Shown in pieces: positions 14,593 through 27,500 of a stretch of 64,000 nucleotides of DNA. The notes beneath the pieces were generated by a model. That model had not been told where the DNA came from, ran no database searches, and saw nothing but the letters and a program-made list of their open reading frames with translations. A program made the translations under genes and the position numbers. Location: assembly GCA_013396915.1 (NCBI GenBank), contig VWZL01003474.1, forward strand, positions 8,843 to 72,842, given 5' to 3'. Source of the stretch: Stercorarius parasiticus. Taxonomy: Eukaryota > Chordata > Aves > Charadriiformes > Stercorariidae. Each line of letters opens with the position of its first letter. Within the stretch, counting starts at the first letter, position 1.

Positions 14593-15776
14593 ACCGCCTT
14601 GGTGTAACACAAAAAAGGTAACTTAACCTAGGAGAACAAAACAACGTGCAAATGCCAGCATTATATGCCTGCCGAAAACATACATAACCATAGCGATGCT
14701 TTTTGTGCTGCTTGCAGATCTCACCAGTCTTGCCTGCCTAGAGGATTTTCATCTCCTGCCTGACTTTCTCAAATATAATTTATTTTGCAGCGTCCCACAG
14801 CCCCAAAATCAGGTGGTAAGTGCTCTTCACAAAGCAGGTCTCACCTGGAGAAGTTGTACGCCGCGCTGGCTGGAGATGACACCCACAGAAGCAGCTCAGC
14901 AACCTGGATGTTGTCCCTCCCACTAACTCTTAATCCTTTGGAAATAACACCTTCGAGCCACAGTGGGGTGGTACGACGTGAAGCATTTATTTGCATGCCA
15001 CATCAAGCTAGAAAGGTAGATTGTGTGTATGTGAGGGCAGTAAGGTTGAAAATTATTTATTATGAAACACAACTTTGCAAAGGCTTAGCTAGACACCTTT
15101 GACGTTTCTGAAGAGCACCATCTATCTGAGCTCATTTTTGGAATAAAGTAGCTAGCTCAATGATATCTTCATTTCTTGAAGACAGTTGTTCTGTCTCTTT
15201 TCTATACTGTATGTTCCACATTAAGTCATTATCTATGCTGTTCACTCCATTAATTCTGCTAGTTTTATTAGCAAAGTTCTGCTGCCTGGTCCTGTAGCAG
15301 TGACAAGCATTTCTAAAAGCTAATCTGACAGATAATGACTCCATTAAGTGTTGAATACTAATTGGTTTACATCAGGGGCCTGAAATTAATTGATGTAAAT
15401 AAATTAGCACCTGAGCATGCATCACCCCAGCTTTGGATTTTCCTAAATACCAATGATTTTTAAAGCTTGTATCTTCAGCAAAACACAACGGAATATAAAC
15501 AGACAGGATGAGTAATTAAAACGTGGCAACAAAATAAGACTATCAAAATGATCTTAACAAAGATTGTTTACCTATTGATGGAAAGGGTAGTGCCTGCCTG
15601 TACAGTCTGTTTACACCGCTCTGACTCGTACAAAAGATACTTTTCTGACAGCTTCCCAAAGATATAGTTATCATTACTATTAATAACAGTGACACTGACC
15701 CCCACACCATTACTAAGATTTAGTAAAGTTATGTGATACACGGGGAATGCGTGCTATTAATCACAACAAACACCTG

Positions 15777-15790
15777 CCCCCCCCCCCCCC
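15777..15790. repeat. C homopolymer (14)
   Basis: Fourteen consecutive C in AT-rich surroundings. Confidence 0.9.
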
Positions 15791-16660
15791 AAAAGTCAAG
15801 CCTTCGATTATTAATTCAAGGTATTAATAAAAGTTATTTTGTTTTAAAAGGATAAAACCTCATTATAGTGGAATTTGTCATTGAGAAGACCCAAATAATG
15901 ACTAATTTCTAAAGCCTGGGAGAGAGAGAGCGTGCCTGTGTATTTTGAGCATGTCAGGAACAGTCAATAGGTTAGAAGACACCAACAAATACAGTGTATT
16001 TTTTACACACAGATTTACTACATTCACTTCCACCTTTAGAAGGAAAATAAAATCTAATATAAAGCAATAAAAACCTGAGAAGAAACCATATGCCTTGGGA
16101 AGGCAGATATCATTTGGAACAGTAAAGCAAATTAATCCCCGGACAACACACGGACAGTACAAGGCAATGTATGGGCACGCAGCTGCGTCACCACCAGAGA
16201 TCACCCATATTTGCTGTGGGGGTGGAGAGAAGCTTTGGGAAAGCCACCGAGGTTAATCGAAAGACACCTATTAACTTCAGTCTGCTTTGGATCAGCTTTC
16301 TAATTACTCCCATCGATTTCAGATCAGATACAGATTATTTTTACACGCACCCGAAGAACACTTTGTTTTGCCAGACTTTCACCACTGTGAAAACATTAAA
16401 TGACTTAAAGTTATCCTGCAAAGGACACCAAGAAAATTTCTGGAGGCTGACACCTTCCTAAAGGCATTGGAAACACAGGATTAACAGGAAGAAATTTGCT
16501 GAGAAAATTTGTAAGGAACCTGCTGCAAGATCTCCTGAGATACACAAAAGTCTCTTCTATAATAATTTTAGTGAATATTCTATAAAGTTTCGTGAGCCCC
16601 CAGTCAGGATAATTTCAATGACATGCTATCATTTTCCAGTATTTGACTAACAACGTCACT

Positions 16661-16667
16661 GTGTGTA

Positions 16668-16700
<33 letters not shown>
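16661..16700. repeat. Compound (GT)n(AT)10 microsatellite
   Basis: An interrupted GT array at 16661-16680 passes directly into ten AT units at 16681-16700. It supplies the start of the 269-residue plus-strand frame 16671-17480, which begins MCVYIYIYIY. Confidence 0.95.
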
Positions 16701-19502
16701 GATATTTGCAAAGCCAATGAGGGACGGAGGAGTGTGAGGTGCTGTTATGGTCTCAGGGAGAGCCAGGGTCCTGCTCTCCCATCCCACCCAGACACCTCGC
16801 GAGGGCCCTGGTGCCGAAGCAGGAACCCAGCGCTTGGTGCCTGCAAGCTCAAAGCGCTCCTCTGCGACGGCCGTTTTCGTCTTTCCCGCTGTGTTCCTTC
16901 AATAATCCTCTTTGATCTGACGCCAAAGGGGCAAGTCATCGCAAACAAGCGGCTGGAGCTATGCGCTGCCGTCATAAATAACAACACAAGTGTTCCTTGT
17001 CTCACCCCTCGCTCCTTTTGGGGCTGGAATGGTGAGGGATGGTTCATCCCACCTTTCAGAGAAGTTGTAGCTCCTGGACGGTGCGTTTATCACCACCCCA
17101 ATTTTGAGTTTATCAGCTGCTTTTCAGTCCCTGAAGCACCAGTGGTTTCCCTCAATCAACATGGTTCCTGGTTCCAGCGTGAAGGAACCTCTGCCCCATC
17201 CCCAAGTCCAGGTCCTCTCCTACACCAGCGAACCATTTCTGGCAGTTTCATCACCAAGACATCACGAGCGGGGGATCTCGCTGGGGCTGGCATCCCCCAC
17301 GGAGCAGCTGGCAGACAAAAGCCTCCTCTAAATTCCTCACACATTACCAAAACCCGACTGCAAGGAACAGTGGAAAAAAGTCCTCTGGAAAGCAGCTGTA
17401 ATAGAACCAGCCATTTCTTGACTTACTTCAGCCTTGTTTCAGAGCTATTTGCCATTTTTAGTAATAAATGTAAAAGATGAAAATACTAATAACTGTGATG
17501 AGATATAGGAATGAATAACCCCTTTGCCGCTTAACAATAATGCAACTAAAATATAGCTCCAAGTGATTAAGCAGCTTTTAAACATTGCCTTAAGCTAAAA
17601 AATAAGTCAGAAGCATTTAGGAATATCACATTTTCTGACACAAGCATTCACCCAAGAGCAACGAAAAGCTGTGCAAAGTGTTACCTCTTGGATAACAGTA
17701 GAAAACTTCCACCATTGGGATACTGGGCCAAGACCAGTTGACACCATTCAAATGGAAAACCAGCTTTTCCTCGCATCACAAAGCAGCAGAGCCCCTGGAC
17801 TCTAGAGCAACATCCTGGAGGCAGGGAGAAGGCAGCTGTCGCAGGCAGGTTTGGTTCTGTCCCATCCCCTTCACCTTCAAAACATTTTTAGAGCAGCTTC
17901 TCTCTAACCTCGCCCATACAATGATTTTGTACAACACTGGAAAGTCGTCAGGAGTTAACCAGTGAAAATTAATTACAGGAATAAAACTTCCTTGAGTTTC
18001 TCTTATCATCAGTATTTAAGTATAATGAATATTTATTAGTTGGTGTAATGGACAACAGAGCTTAAAGGGTGCAGTTTTCTAGTAGTCACCGTACATATGC
18101 TTAATGAGAATTCAAAAGACATAATGAATTAGGATTCCCCTGTTGGGCACTGAGTATTTCTTCATTAAATTCTAATGAACTGGGAAGAGTATCGGGTTTG
18201 CTCATGCAGTGTATTTTTCCCCTTTTTTTATGGTTATGTTTAGATGCATTTGGTTAACCCTCATCATCCTTATGACAAAGAAGTGCTGAAAAAACACATT
18301 TTTTAAGAATGGAAGGAATATAAATATGTAAAGGCAGAAAAGACAGCAGCACAAATTATGTGAAATAAAAGCTGCAGAATTTTTGCTGTAGCATACAGAA
18401 CCCATAACACCCAAACCAGCTATTTGTTTTTCTCTTCAGAAATTATAGCAATACAGTTACAGCAAACGATGATGTGATCTCACTTGATTACCACCTTTAG
18501 AAATGAAAGGACTAATTCCTGAAAACAGCCCCAGCACATAACAGCAGCTTCTCCTCATCCCTAAATGAGAGGGGTCGATGCAGATAAATCCAAATTGCTC
18601 ATCACAGAACCGATGGTGAGTGTGTAACACTGCCAAAAACCAAAAGGAAAGAAAGAAAGAAACAGGAGACACTGTTTCTGTAACACTGCACAGGAAAAAC
18701 ACCCGTCTCATTCAATAACGATTTCAAGTGTGACCACGATGCCACCTGATGCCCTGGGACAGGAGAAGTGGCTGGGCCGTGCGCACCCACACCAGGCAGC
18801 CCCAGGGTAATCAACCCCAGGAGTTATCAGGTATCTCTGTGTTTGGGGGCTTTTCTGAAGGGCATCGGGCAGTAGAGAGGAACGGGAACTCCTGTGGCTT
18901 TGGGAAGTGGCACCTCTGCAGCCTGAGCTACTCTAAGTGATTTCCTGTAAGTACGTGGTTATTACAAAGAGTAAGCAAGCATAAAAAAAAAAAAATGATC
19001 TGTGCTGGCATTAAGTCAAAAAATACTTTCCAAAAGGCAATGAGAAGGTGAGGGCGTTTAAAGGAGAGCATGAGAACAGCTGCAATAAAACCATGATTTC
19101 TCCATACTTCTTCCAGAATTATGGCAAAAGGGGAAATTAATTTACAAACCATTTGTTGTCACTATATCCCCGCTTTGGGCAGAGCCGCCGCACTGCTGGT
19201 TTCCCCTTGGCAAACGCCGTGAAGCTGCCCCCAGCCACGCTCCTCTGTGGCGGCTGCCGGTCAAATGACAGCGGGTCACCTCGTCGGGGAACGGGCCAGT
19301 TCCTGGCACAGTGACACTGCCCGCACAGACCCCGGCACCCCAGCATGTCCCCTTAATCGCTGCCTCCCACGTCGAAATCCGGGGGATTATAACACTCCAG
19401 CTTCTCACTGGCTGTTGGCAAGACAAGCAAAGCAATTAGGCTGTTATGGCAATTTTATGGTGCTTATAAAATTCATTAGCGGCCTATTAATTAAATTCTG
19501 TC

Positions 19503-19525
19503 ATTAATAATAATATTATTATTAT
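19503..19525. repeat. (ATT/AAT)n microsatellite
   Basis: Short AAT/ATT-rich array at the end of a TAATTA-rich stretch. Confidence 0.8.
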
Positions 19526-19567
19526 CTTTTCTTCTAATTCCTTCTCTGCTCAGGCTCTATTTGCTGG

Positions 19568-19612
19568 TCTTTTTTTTTTTTTTTTCTTTTTTTCTTCTTT
19601 TCCCCTCCTCTT
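19568..19612. repeat. Polypyrimidine tract
   Basis: 45 bp of only T and C on the plus strand, including 16 consecutive T at 19570-19585. The Lys/Arg-rich minus-strand frame over it is spurious. Confidence 0.9.
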
Positions 19613-19907
19613 GCTTTGCCTTTCTTGTTTGCTTCCTGAGGCAGACACAGCCCAACTTTGCTCTCCAGCCATATGGAGGCCCCGGAGGGGGAGAGCCAGC
19701 TTTCCCAGCTCCGCTTGGCTCTTTGGGATAAACCCAGAGCAGCAAAGCCACGCTCTGGCAGCCGGAAGACCAGCACTGGTCTGGAGAGCGGACACAGCCC
19801 TGGCAGGGCAGATGCAGGCTTTGCCGGAGGAAGCCTTTGCATAAATTGGTGGTTTAGGTCAAGGGAGAAGTTATCTTTTTTCAGAGACCTGGGATGTCTC
19901 TTTGCAA

Positions 19908-19926
19908 TTTTTTTTTTTTTTTTTTT
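19908..19926. repeat. T homopolymer (19)
   Basis: Nineteen consecutive T followed by AAACAG. No processed-pseudogene body was recognised next to it. Confidence 0.9.
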
Positions 19927-20926
19927 AAACAGAAGACACAGATAAAGCTTGGTGACGTGGAACCTTCCCGAAGAGGTGATTTCTGGAGGATATCGTTGTC
20001 CAGAGGTTAGGAACCAGAGCACTTGTTCTTCATGGACACCAGCCAGACGGGGTTTTTTTTGTTTGCTTGTTTGTTTTTTGACTCCATATTGGGAATAATC
20101 TCCAAGAGACAGTTTCGTAATATTTTACATTAATTTAAGACTGAAGTGTATTTTATTTGTACACTTGCCAGGATTTTGAAGTCTCCCTCCCAGGCTCCTG
20201 TCCTCTTTTAAAATGTCTCCGGAGACTCCTTTGATGCTCCTAGCCTGAGAGATCCCACCACCCCACAACGCGAGAGATTGTCTGAATTGGAAACTTTCCC
20301 AGAACAAGTTTGCTGGTTAAAGGGCTCCATTTGTGATGAAATATAGCTCAGTCCACGGGGTCTTACCTTCAGTACTCTCAAACTGTTGTCTCAGGCAATG
20401 TTAACCAGTACTGCACTTGATGTGTTCCTCTCTCCTGTAAGAGACACCAAAAGACTTTGTTATTGTCAATAAAATTCCTACTAGGGCTCAGTGTGGCTTT
20501 GCCTGGTTTGTCCTAGGTTTTCATTGAGTTTTCCAGCCCCATATTTAGGGCCAGACAGTTCCATGGATGGTGCCATGGACATACCCAGCATGCACAGGAA
20601 CCGCACATCTGGTGATGTTCTGCGTGGCTCTGGGGCACCTCCTGCCAGTGAGGTCCTACCTGCGCTGGACAGAAGAGGACACAAACTGAAAGGTAAGGAG
20701 CAGCATCACAGTTACACTGTCAGTAAAAACACGTGGGCAGGGAGTTTTGCCAGCGCTTCTCCTCTGTCGCACTGTACCACCAGTGGAAGCGATGCCCCTT
20801 CTCCCCGGGGTTGCCGCTGTGCCCAGACCAGGGTGAATGCCCGAAGCCCTACCTGCCCCCAGTGTCCCCCACCCAGCAGCAGCAGCCACACCGCAGCGTG
20901 GGGGGCAGAGGCCACCCTCAGCTCTC

Positions 20927-20934
20927 TATATAAG
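20927..20934 (+). promoter_or_regulatory. TATA-like box TATATAAG
   Basis: A good TATA-box match sits in otherwise GC-rich sequence 60 bp before the minisatellite. No gene is recognised downstream, so its function is uncertain. Confidence 0.2.
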
Positions 20935-20989
20935 CAATTAGGAGCGGAGCCCTCTGTGAGCAAGCAGCTGTGGCAGGAGCGGGCAGTGG

Positions 20990-21450
20990 GGTGCAGCGTC
21001 AGCGCTGGGGTGCAGCAGTGGTGCCGGGGTGCACAGTGTAGGGGTGCAGGAGTGGTTATGGCGTGCAGGGTATAGGGGTGCAGCAGTGGTGCTGCAGCAC
21101 ATGGTGTAGGGGTGCAGGATGTAGGGGTACAGCAGTGGTGGCTGGGCGTGAGAGTGCTGGGGTGGTGCCGGGGTGTGGGGGTGCAGGAGTGGTACTGGGG
21201 TGCCCAGTGTAGGGGTGCTGGGGTGGTACCAGGGTGCAAGGTGCAGGGGTGTAGGAGTGGTGCCAGGGTGTAGGGGTGCAGCAGTAGTGCCAGGGTGCAG
21301 CAGTATAGGGGTGCTGGGAAGGTGCCGGGTTGCCTGGTGTAGGGGTGCAGGAGTGGTACCGAGGTGCCCGGTGTAGGGGTCCAGGGGTGGTGCCGGGGTG
21401 CGCGGTGTAGGGGTGCCGGAGTGGTACCGGGGTGGTACCGGGGTGTGGGC
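20990..21450. repeat. G-rich minisatellite, ~34-bp degenerate unit
   Basis: Roughly a dozen imperfect copies of a unit resembling 'gtgtaggggtgcaggagtgg' followed by 'taccggggtgcccg' on the plus strand. Unit length varies by a few bases. Units near 21036, 21069, 21209, 21333, 21372 and 21405 are easiest to see. The unit lacks stops in several frames, which explains the 307-residue minus-strand frame (20712-21635) rich in His, Pro and Thr, and overlapping plus-strand frames. These are not genes. Confidence 0.9.
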
Positions 21451-21567
21451 GTCCCCGCGCAGCGCCGGTGGAGCACCGCCACCTGCAGCACGGCCGGCAG
21501 CACTGCACGGCGGCGGGACCCGCTCCCTCCGCGCCCTGCCGCCACTCCGTTACCGGCCACGGGCGAC
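21442..21567. promoter_or_regulatory. Small CpG-rich patch
   Basis: About 125 bp of very GC-rich sequence with many CpG, including 'gtccccgcgcagcgccgg' and 'cacggcggcgggacccgc', directly after the minisatellite. It could be a small promoter-type CpG patch or simply GC-rich repeat flank. No transcript evidence is available from sequence. Confidence 0.35.
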
Positions 21568-24500
21568 AAAAAAAAAAACCACCCAAAAACCAAAAACAAT
21601 TTTAAATGTGTTTGGTGCCGGCCTGGGGACGGCACAAACTAACTCCGAGTCAGGTCCTCAGCTGCACCAAACTTCATCGTGGTTGTGTTTTGAGCTTTAT
21701 AATTCACTCGTTGCTCAGAGAAAACTTTCAACCACCTTGAAGTTAGACTTGGTTTTTATTTATTCGAAGCTAAATACTCAGATGTGTTTGAATACTTCAG
21801 GCACGCCTGTTGCCACCGCATGGTGCTTCTTGCTATAAATTCAGACCATATCCCTCGGCACTGATTTCTATTGAACGATATAATCCATTTTTCTTGCTGC
21901 TTGCTCAAGTGCTGCGCAGAACAGCACAGAAACCCACTAGGATTTTCCCCTGGCTGCAGGAACCTCCAGACTAACTTCCCTGCAAGCTCTTACCACCAAA
22001 TGAGCCAATTATAAATTTGGTTTGGAAGTGTATTCCCGGGATCTGAGGTGCTACGTGTCGCCTCTGCTGCAGCCATTGCGTCACTGAAGCCAATGAACTC
22101 AAAATGGCCTCATATGGTCACAGAAAAAAGCATAACTTCAACCATTAAAACATACTAGTTGGTACAGTCATGTTAAAAAACAACATTTGGATCCTATTAT
22201 ACTATAATTCAATGTTGTTGTTGGTAACATTTTGATAAATTGCTGTTATATGTCATTTTAAGGGCGAGTTAAGGGACCGCGAGGCTGTTAAAGCATTAAA
22301 GCACCTAACTGTTGCTACTTAACAAATCATCCTAATATAGCGCATTGTTAACTGGAAAAAATCATTTGTCTTTGCAAGTGATGACCTTTCTTTTCTATTA
22401 AAGTCTTTATTGTTTCTAACTTTCTTTCTTCAAAATCAAAGCTTCATTGTACTTAAACAACAGATAAAAACTGACCAAAGGTTATTGCCTTCACATTTGG
22501 CTGTTCGGTGACTGGTAACTAACCTATCGCTCACACGTTAGGACTTTACTGCTCTACATTACTTGAGAAATAAAATTTTAGGAGCTCAAACCAAGATGTG
22601 GGTTATGCCAGCTTTCCCCTGCGATCAGCAGCCAAACGCACCGGGACACTCATCGAAAGGAACGCCTGGCCAGCTGCTGGCAGTGTATCCTGGGGACAGC
22701 CCCAGTGTCACCTCCTGGACACTCTGCGCCCGGGAGGGTCTGAGCCAGGCCTACCTTAAGGGAATGCCCCAGCCGTAACTGCCCTCATCCTTCATTTTGC
22801 AAGACTGGATTGCACCAAAGGTAGTCATACAATAAGCCTTTACTGTTATAGTGGAAAAAGTAAATTTGCCGTTATTATGCCTTCACACAAATCCTCGTGG
22901 AAGAGTTAGCTTCTATTTGCATTAAGCAACTGTATTTCATATTGCATTGGTTAATACCAATGTCTTTAGAGGTCATCAAACTCAACAGTTAAAAAAATTA
23001 ATCTGAGAATTTACAGCAGTTAAATACAGCTAAATAATTAATGATGAGGAAATTGAACTTCCCGTTGAGATTGGATTAGGAGCCAATGTGGGACACCACT
23101 GCTGTAGAGCCTATTTCCCTGGGGAACCTCCCAGCAAAAATCAGCCTCTTTATTGCTTTCCATATCACTAATAAAATATGAAAGCAGAGAATACAATAAG
23201 ATTTTCATATCATATTAATGACCTTCAGAATGCAATCAGACTAGCAGCTCTCACTGAGCAATTTGCTAACATAATATAAAATTGTTAATACGATATGAAG
23301 GTCACTAAGACAGTATAAAAATTAGTGTAATGACAGCAACTAACCTAGGCCTTTCAGCAACAAGAACAATTAACTTGCAACTTCATTTTTGCAACCCGTA
23401 CCTCGTACGCGTGTGCTAGGCACAATATCAGCAAGAAGCAACGCGGTGACGTTAGGCTCGGAGGGTTCCGCCTCTGCCTGCTTTGTGCTGCCTTTAATAT
23501 TGCTGGCTCAGACCTGGTGTAGGAAGAAGCACCTCACCCTGGGCATCTGCTAACTCAGCGTCAGGGGGTAAAGACAAAACAAAAAAGGAGGTGGCAAAGG
23601 TTGAGATGACAATTTAAAAGACGACACAGAATAAAAGGAAAAGGAAAGAAGGTATAAACAAAAGCAGAGAAGGATCTTCAGAGCTAGTTAGGAAACCCAC
23701 AAGCTGAGAAGCAGGGCACGGGCTGACATGCAAGTGTAGAAATCATTGAAAATCATTGAGTTTTGATAACCGTGATGGTAGGGTACGGGCAAGGAGCTGA
23801 CAGCCAGGGTCTGCAGTTTCCAGCCCTTGCTCCAGCATGGCAGGGTGCCCCTAGATCCCAGGCAAGTTCTTCCCATCCTTCTAGCTCACGTTCCTCCTTC
23901 TGCAAAGCTGGAAAAATACTTCCAAGAGGTCCTGCCATGCTGACCAGGTGCCTTGAGCTCCTCGGAGGGACAGCACTGATAGGAATGCAAAGTAGGAGAT
24001 GGACCTCTCTAAAAGATTCGTTATTGAGAAAAGCTTTCATTCAAGGGGATTTACAGGAAATAAAAGAACAATAGTATTTTAAATGGAAACATGTATTTAA
24101 AAACAAAAATATTTCAAAATTACACTAACTGTTTTCCTCCCGAGTAAAACTGACATGTTTAGAATCTAGTTTTGGTAGTTTAAATATAAGAATGTCTGAC
24201 AAAAAAGTTCTGAACATCTTTAAACCCAAGGATTTTTAAGTTTTCTTTTTTAAAAAAAAAAAAAAAAAAGAAGACAGCTCACTTTTAAAGCCCTACCTGA
24301 AGTAGGATAACTTTGCTTTTCGCCATGTGAACAACCTCGCTGAAGTACTACAGAGCATGGAGAGCAGTGAGCGTCTTGAAGTCATTCTTCTAAGGTCTTC
24401 TTAAGAAGTAGATCGAGTTAGAAGAGAAACTCCGCCCTTGATACACTGTGTAACCTTTAAGACCCAGGCCTCTTTTTCAAGTCTGCCCATTTGGCCTCAC

Positions 24501-27500
24501 ATTAGAGGCCACCAGTGCAGGAGCACAAACTCCAGGCATCTTTCTGAAATTTCAGCATTAACATCTAGGCTTTCACTGCCACCACCGGTGAAACAGAGAT
24601 AGCCGTACCCGAGAGGAATGGCTGGAGAGGGTCAAACCAACGTCCTGCTGAGCCCCAGAGTGCTCCCTGGTGGGTCAGGAGGATCACAGGAGGGGGACAA
24701 TCACACAAGGCTTCTCTGGCATCGGACTCCCCTTCCAGACCCTCCAAAACTCCTCCGTGGTGCTCACCTAAATTTCAGCACGCACAATATCCTATGATAA
24801 GGCCATCCACAGTTTAACAACTTGTTTCATGACAAGTCATCTCGTTTTGTTAACTTTGGACATTCTGGTTTCATTTGATGCCTCTCATGGCACTGACTCC
24901 ATGAGGGACCCGGTCAAAAATCTTTGGAAAAATTAACCACAGCACTTCGGTGTTATTCTTTCCTCTATTAGAGTTTTGTCTAATTATACCAACATCACCA
25001 TAACGAAGTGTGGACTTGATTGAAATCAATAGAAAAGTCTCTGTGAAATCTCTTGTAAACAGCAGGAACAGGTCAGACGGCAGCTTTGTTTCCATAAACA
25101 GAGCTTTTGTGCGTGTACTTTAATATTCTGAATGGCAAATACAGTGGGGAAAAGTGTGTGGGAAGTCATTCTTCAGCTGCACAGTCTGCAAGAGGGGTAT
25201 CTCCTCCTGGAGACTCATTTTACTGTCTGAGTCAAAGCCCCTTTATATGTATTTTATACAGGAATTGATTGGTATTTAATTAACCTACACTTTATGGCAT
25301 AGTCAATCTTTAATTAAATGCATCCTTAAGCAGAGAATTTAGAGCGTTACCAGAATGACTTTAAGTGCAGGAAGCATTTTATGTTTTCCTCATAAACAAG
25401 AAACAAGGAATGAAGTAAATAGCTATTTGAAAGGAGTCTCCTCAGTCGAATGCAAAGCTCTGCCTACAGAAGGAGACATCCGAACATTTCCCGTTGGGTA
25501 TGGGGATTTGTGGAGGGCGAACCCAAAGCAGTAATAGTGAAGGAAGGAGACCCTTTAGCTCCCATGAGCTCTTTGAAGCCTTAAAGCCTGGTGCAGCCTT
25601 TGAAAAACAAGCTCCAGAAAAAAGGAAAAAAGGTATTATGAAAAACTTTCTAATGTAAACTGCAGTGATTAATTTTAATATCTTAAGTAGCTCAATATTG
25701 TTTAAATAAGACTACCTAGCAATGAAAATAACGTCTTCATTATTTTATAAATTGCAACAAAAGCCTCTTTCCATGCAAGCCTGCATCTGCTTCCTTTGCA
25801 AAACTCTGAGCCTTCTTGTACAAAAATGCTGAACACGACAAAGTTTAGTCAACTTATTTTCCACTGCCTTGTAATGCTCATCCTTTTCTGTTTACCTTAA
25901 CTTTACTCCCTAAACATGTGCAAACATAATATTTGCTACAAATAAAAGCATGCAACTACTTGTCCATACCTTTACCTTCCTGGGCGTCTGTCTGTCCCTC
26001 ACCGCAGCTCGGCTCTGTCGCTCAGTGGCAGCGCTGGGCAGAAGCTCGGAGGTCGCCCTCCAGCCCCATCACATCTTGCTCGGAACATCGTGCTGAGCAC
26101 CAGCACTGCAGGCAGGAGAAAGCAGCACAGCTCTTCAAGGCTGGAGAACATCACACACTGTAGGGGACAGGCAGGTGCAGAGACCTTTTAGGTGGTATCT
26201 GCTCAGCACCTTCTTGGCAAGCTTGGGAGGCTCCTGCATACGACATAGTCTCCTCTTGTGACTGACTCCAGATTCCTTTTAACGTTATAGCAAGATGACA
26301 ACTTACTCATATTGATGTCATGATTTAGGAGGAACTAACATTATGGATCATTTACATAAATAAATTATGTTCCTGCCTACAAACCCAAACAAGGCCATTT
26401 CCAATTAGGCCTAGACATTTCTGTTAAAAAAAAAAAATCATCACATTATTTTACATAGAAAAGAACTTCCCTTATACAGCAGTGTATTTTCTCCATTTTC
26501 ATACAGATTTTCTTAAAAAGACATTTCTCAGACATCCCATGAGCAACTGTTCAACGCCTTCCCTGGCTGCAGCCTTGCATACAAATCAAATCCGTCCCCG
26601 CGCACAGTACGCCCGGGCAGACCTCCTTGGTATGCCTGACAGCAGTGGGAATTTAGCACCACACCAGCCATAGTACGAATCCAACTAGTGCCCGCCTCTC
26701 CTTCATTTCTATCAATAAACCACAAATATTTATTAGCGGGTAGAAAATTAAAGAGACTGGCACTAAGTCACGATGAGCAAGACACCAATCTTCTCATATC
26801 GTCACTTGTCCGCATTGATGCAATATGGATAAACAAATTTTGTAGGTTATTCTTGCCACGGTAACAAAATACTATATTATGGAAGACCTTATTTTAATGC
26901 AGTTTTGACTTTCAATTATTCCACTGCTCGTTAAAGATTTGCATGGCCTAATTCACAGCATTTAAAGAGCTGTGATGCCCAAGCACCACATGCAGCATTC
27001 ACATAGCAAAAGGCAGAGGCAGAAACCGGAGAGGATCCCTGGCAGGATTCCCAATCTCCTTATGATGTCATCTGGCAGGGCAATCGCATGATGTAAGCAA
27101 AGCGGATGTCATCCACGGGAGGCGAGAAAGTTATCGCGGACACTGGGTGAGCAGGGAAATATGCCTGACTGGGAAGAACGTAGTACTGTTGAAAACAGAT
27201 TATGATGTGTGGGTTTGAAATGCTGTCCTGCTTTTAAAAAAAAAAAAAAAGAAAAGGAAATCATAGGTTTTGGACAAAACAGTAATTATTGAGTACTGCA
27301 CATGACAAGCGGGAATCTTGTTTACTGGAAATACATGCTACTCGCTAATGTTAGCCCACAGTTCCATCTATGGAAAGATCATTTTTTTCCCCCCATACGT
27401 GTCAAGAATGGGGGAAGGAAGGGGAGATAAGCAAAAGAGGATAACATCCAGCTCGAGTAACTGCCTCTGCAGGAGGAAGTATCACCATTTTTTGGCCAGT

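Larger units (their letters stand above)
12516..16660. other. Intergenic, no gene supported
   Basis: AT-rich unique sequence with octamers at 14392-14399 and 14989-14996. The block at about 15120-15480 is TAAT/ATTA-rich and reads like a candidate conserved non-coding element. No transposon is confidently recognised. Confidence 0.6.
16701..20926. other. Intergenic, no gene supported
   Basis: Contains the long but unconvincing 16671-17480 frame in a moderately GC-rich block, AT-rich unique sequence at 17450-18450, and a TAATTA-rich candidate non-coding element at about 19380-19525. The 194-residue plus-strand frame at 20491-21075 runs into the minisatellite and has no recognisable domain. Confidence 0.6.

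Noticed and set aside
19534..20022. 162-residue minus-strand frame with a Lys/Arg-rich end
   Set aside because: The basic stretch is translated from a polypyrimidine tract; no domain elsewhere.
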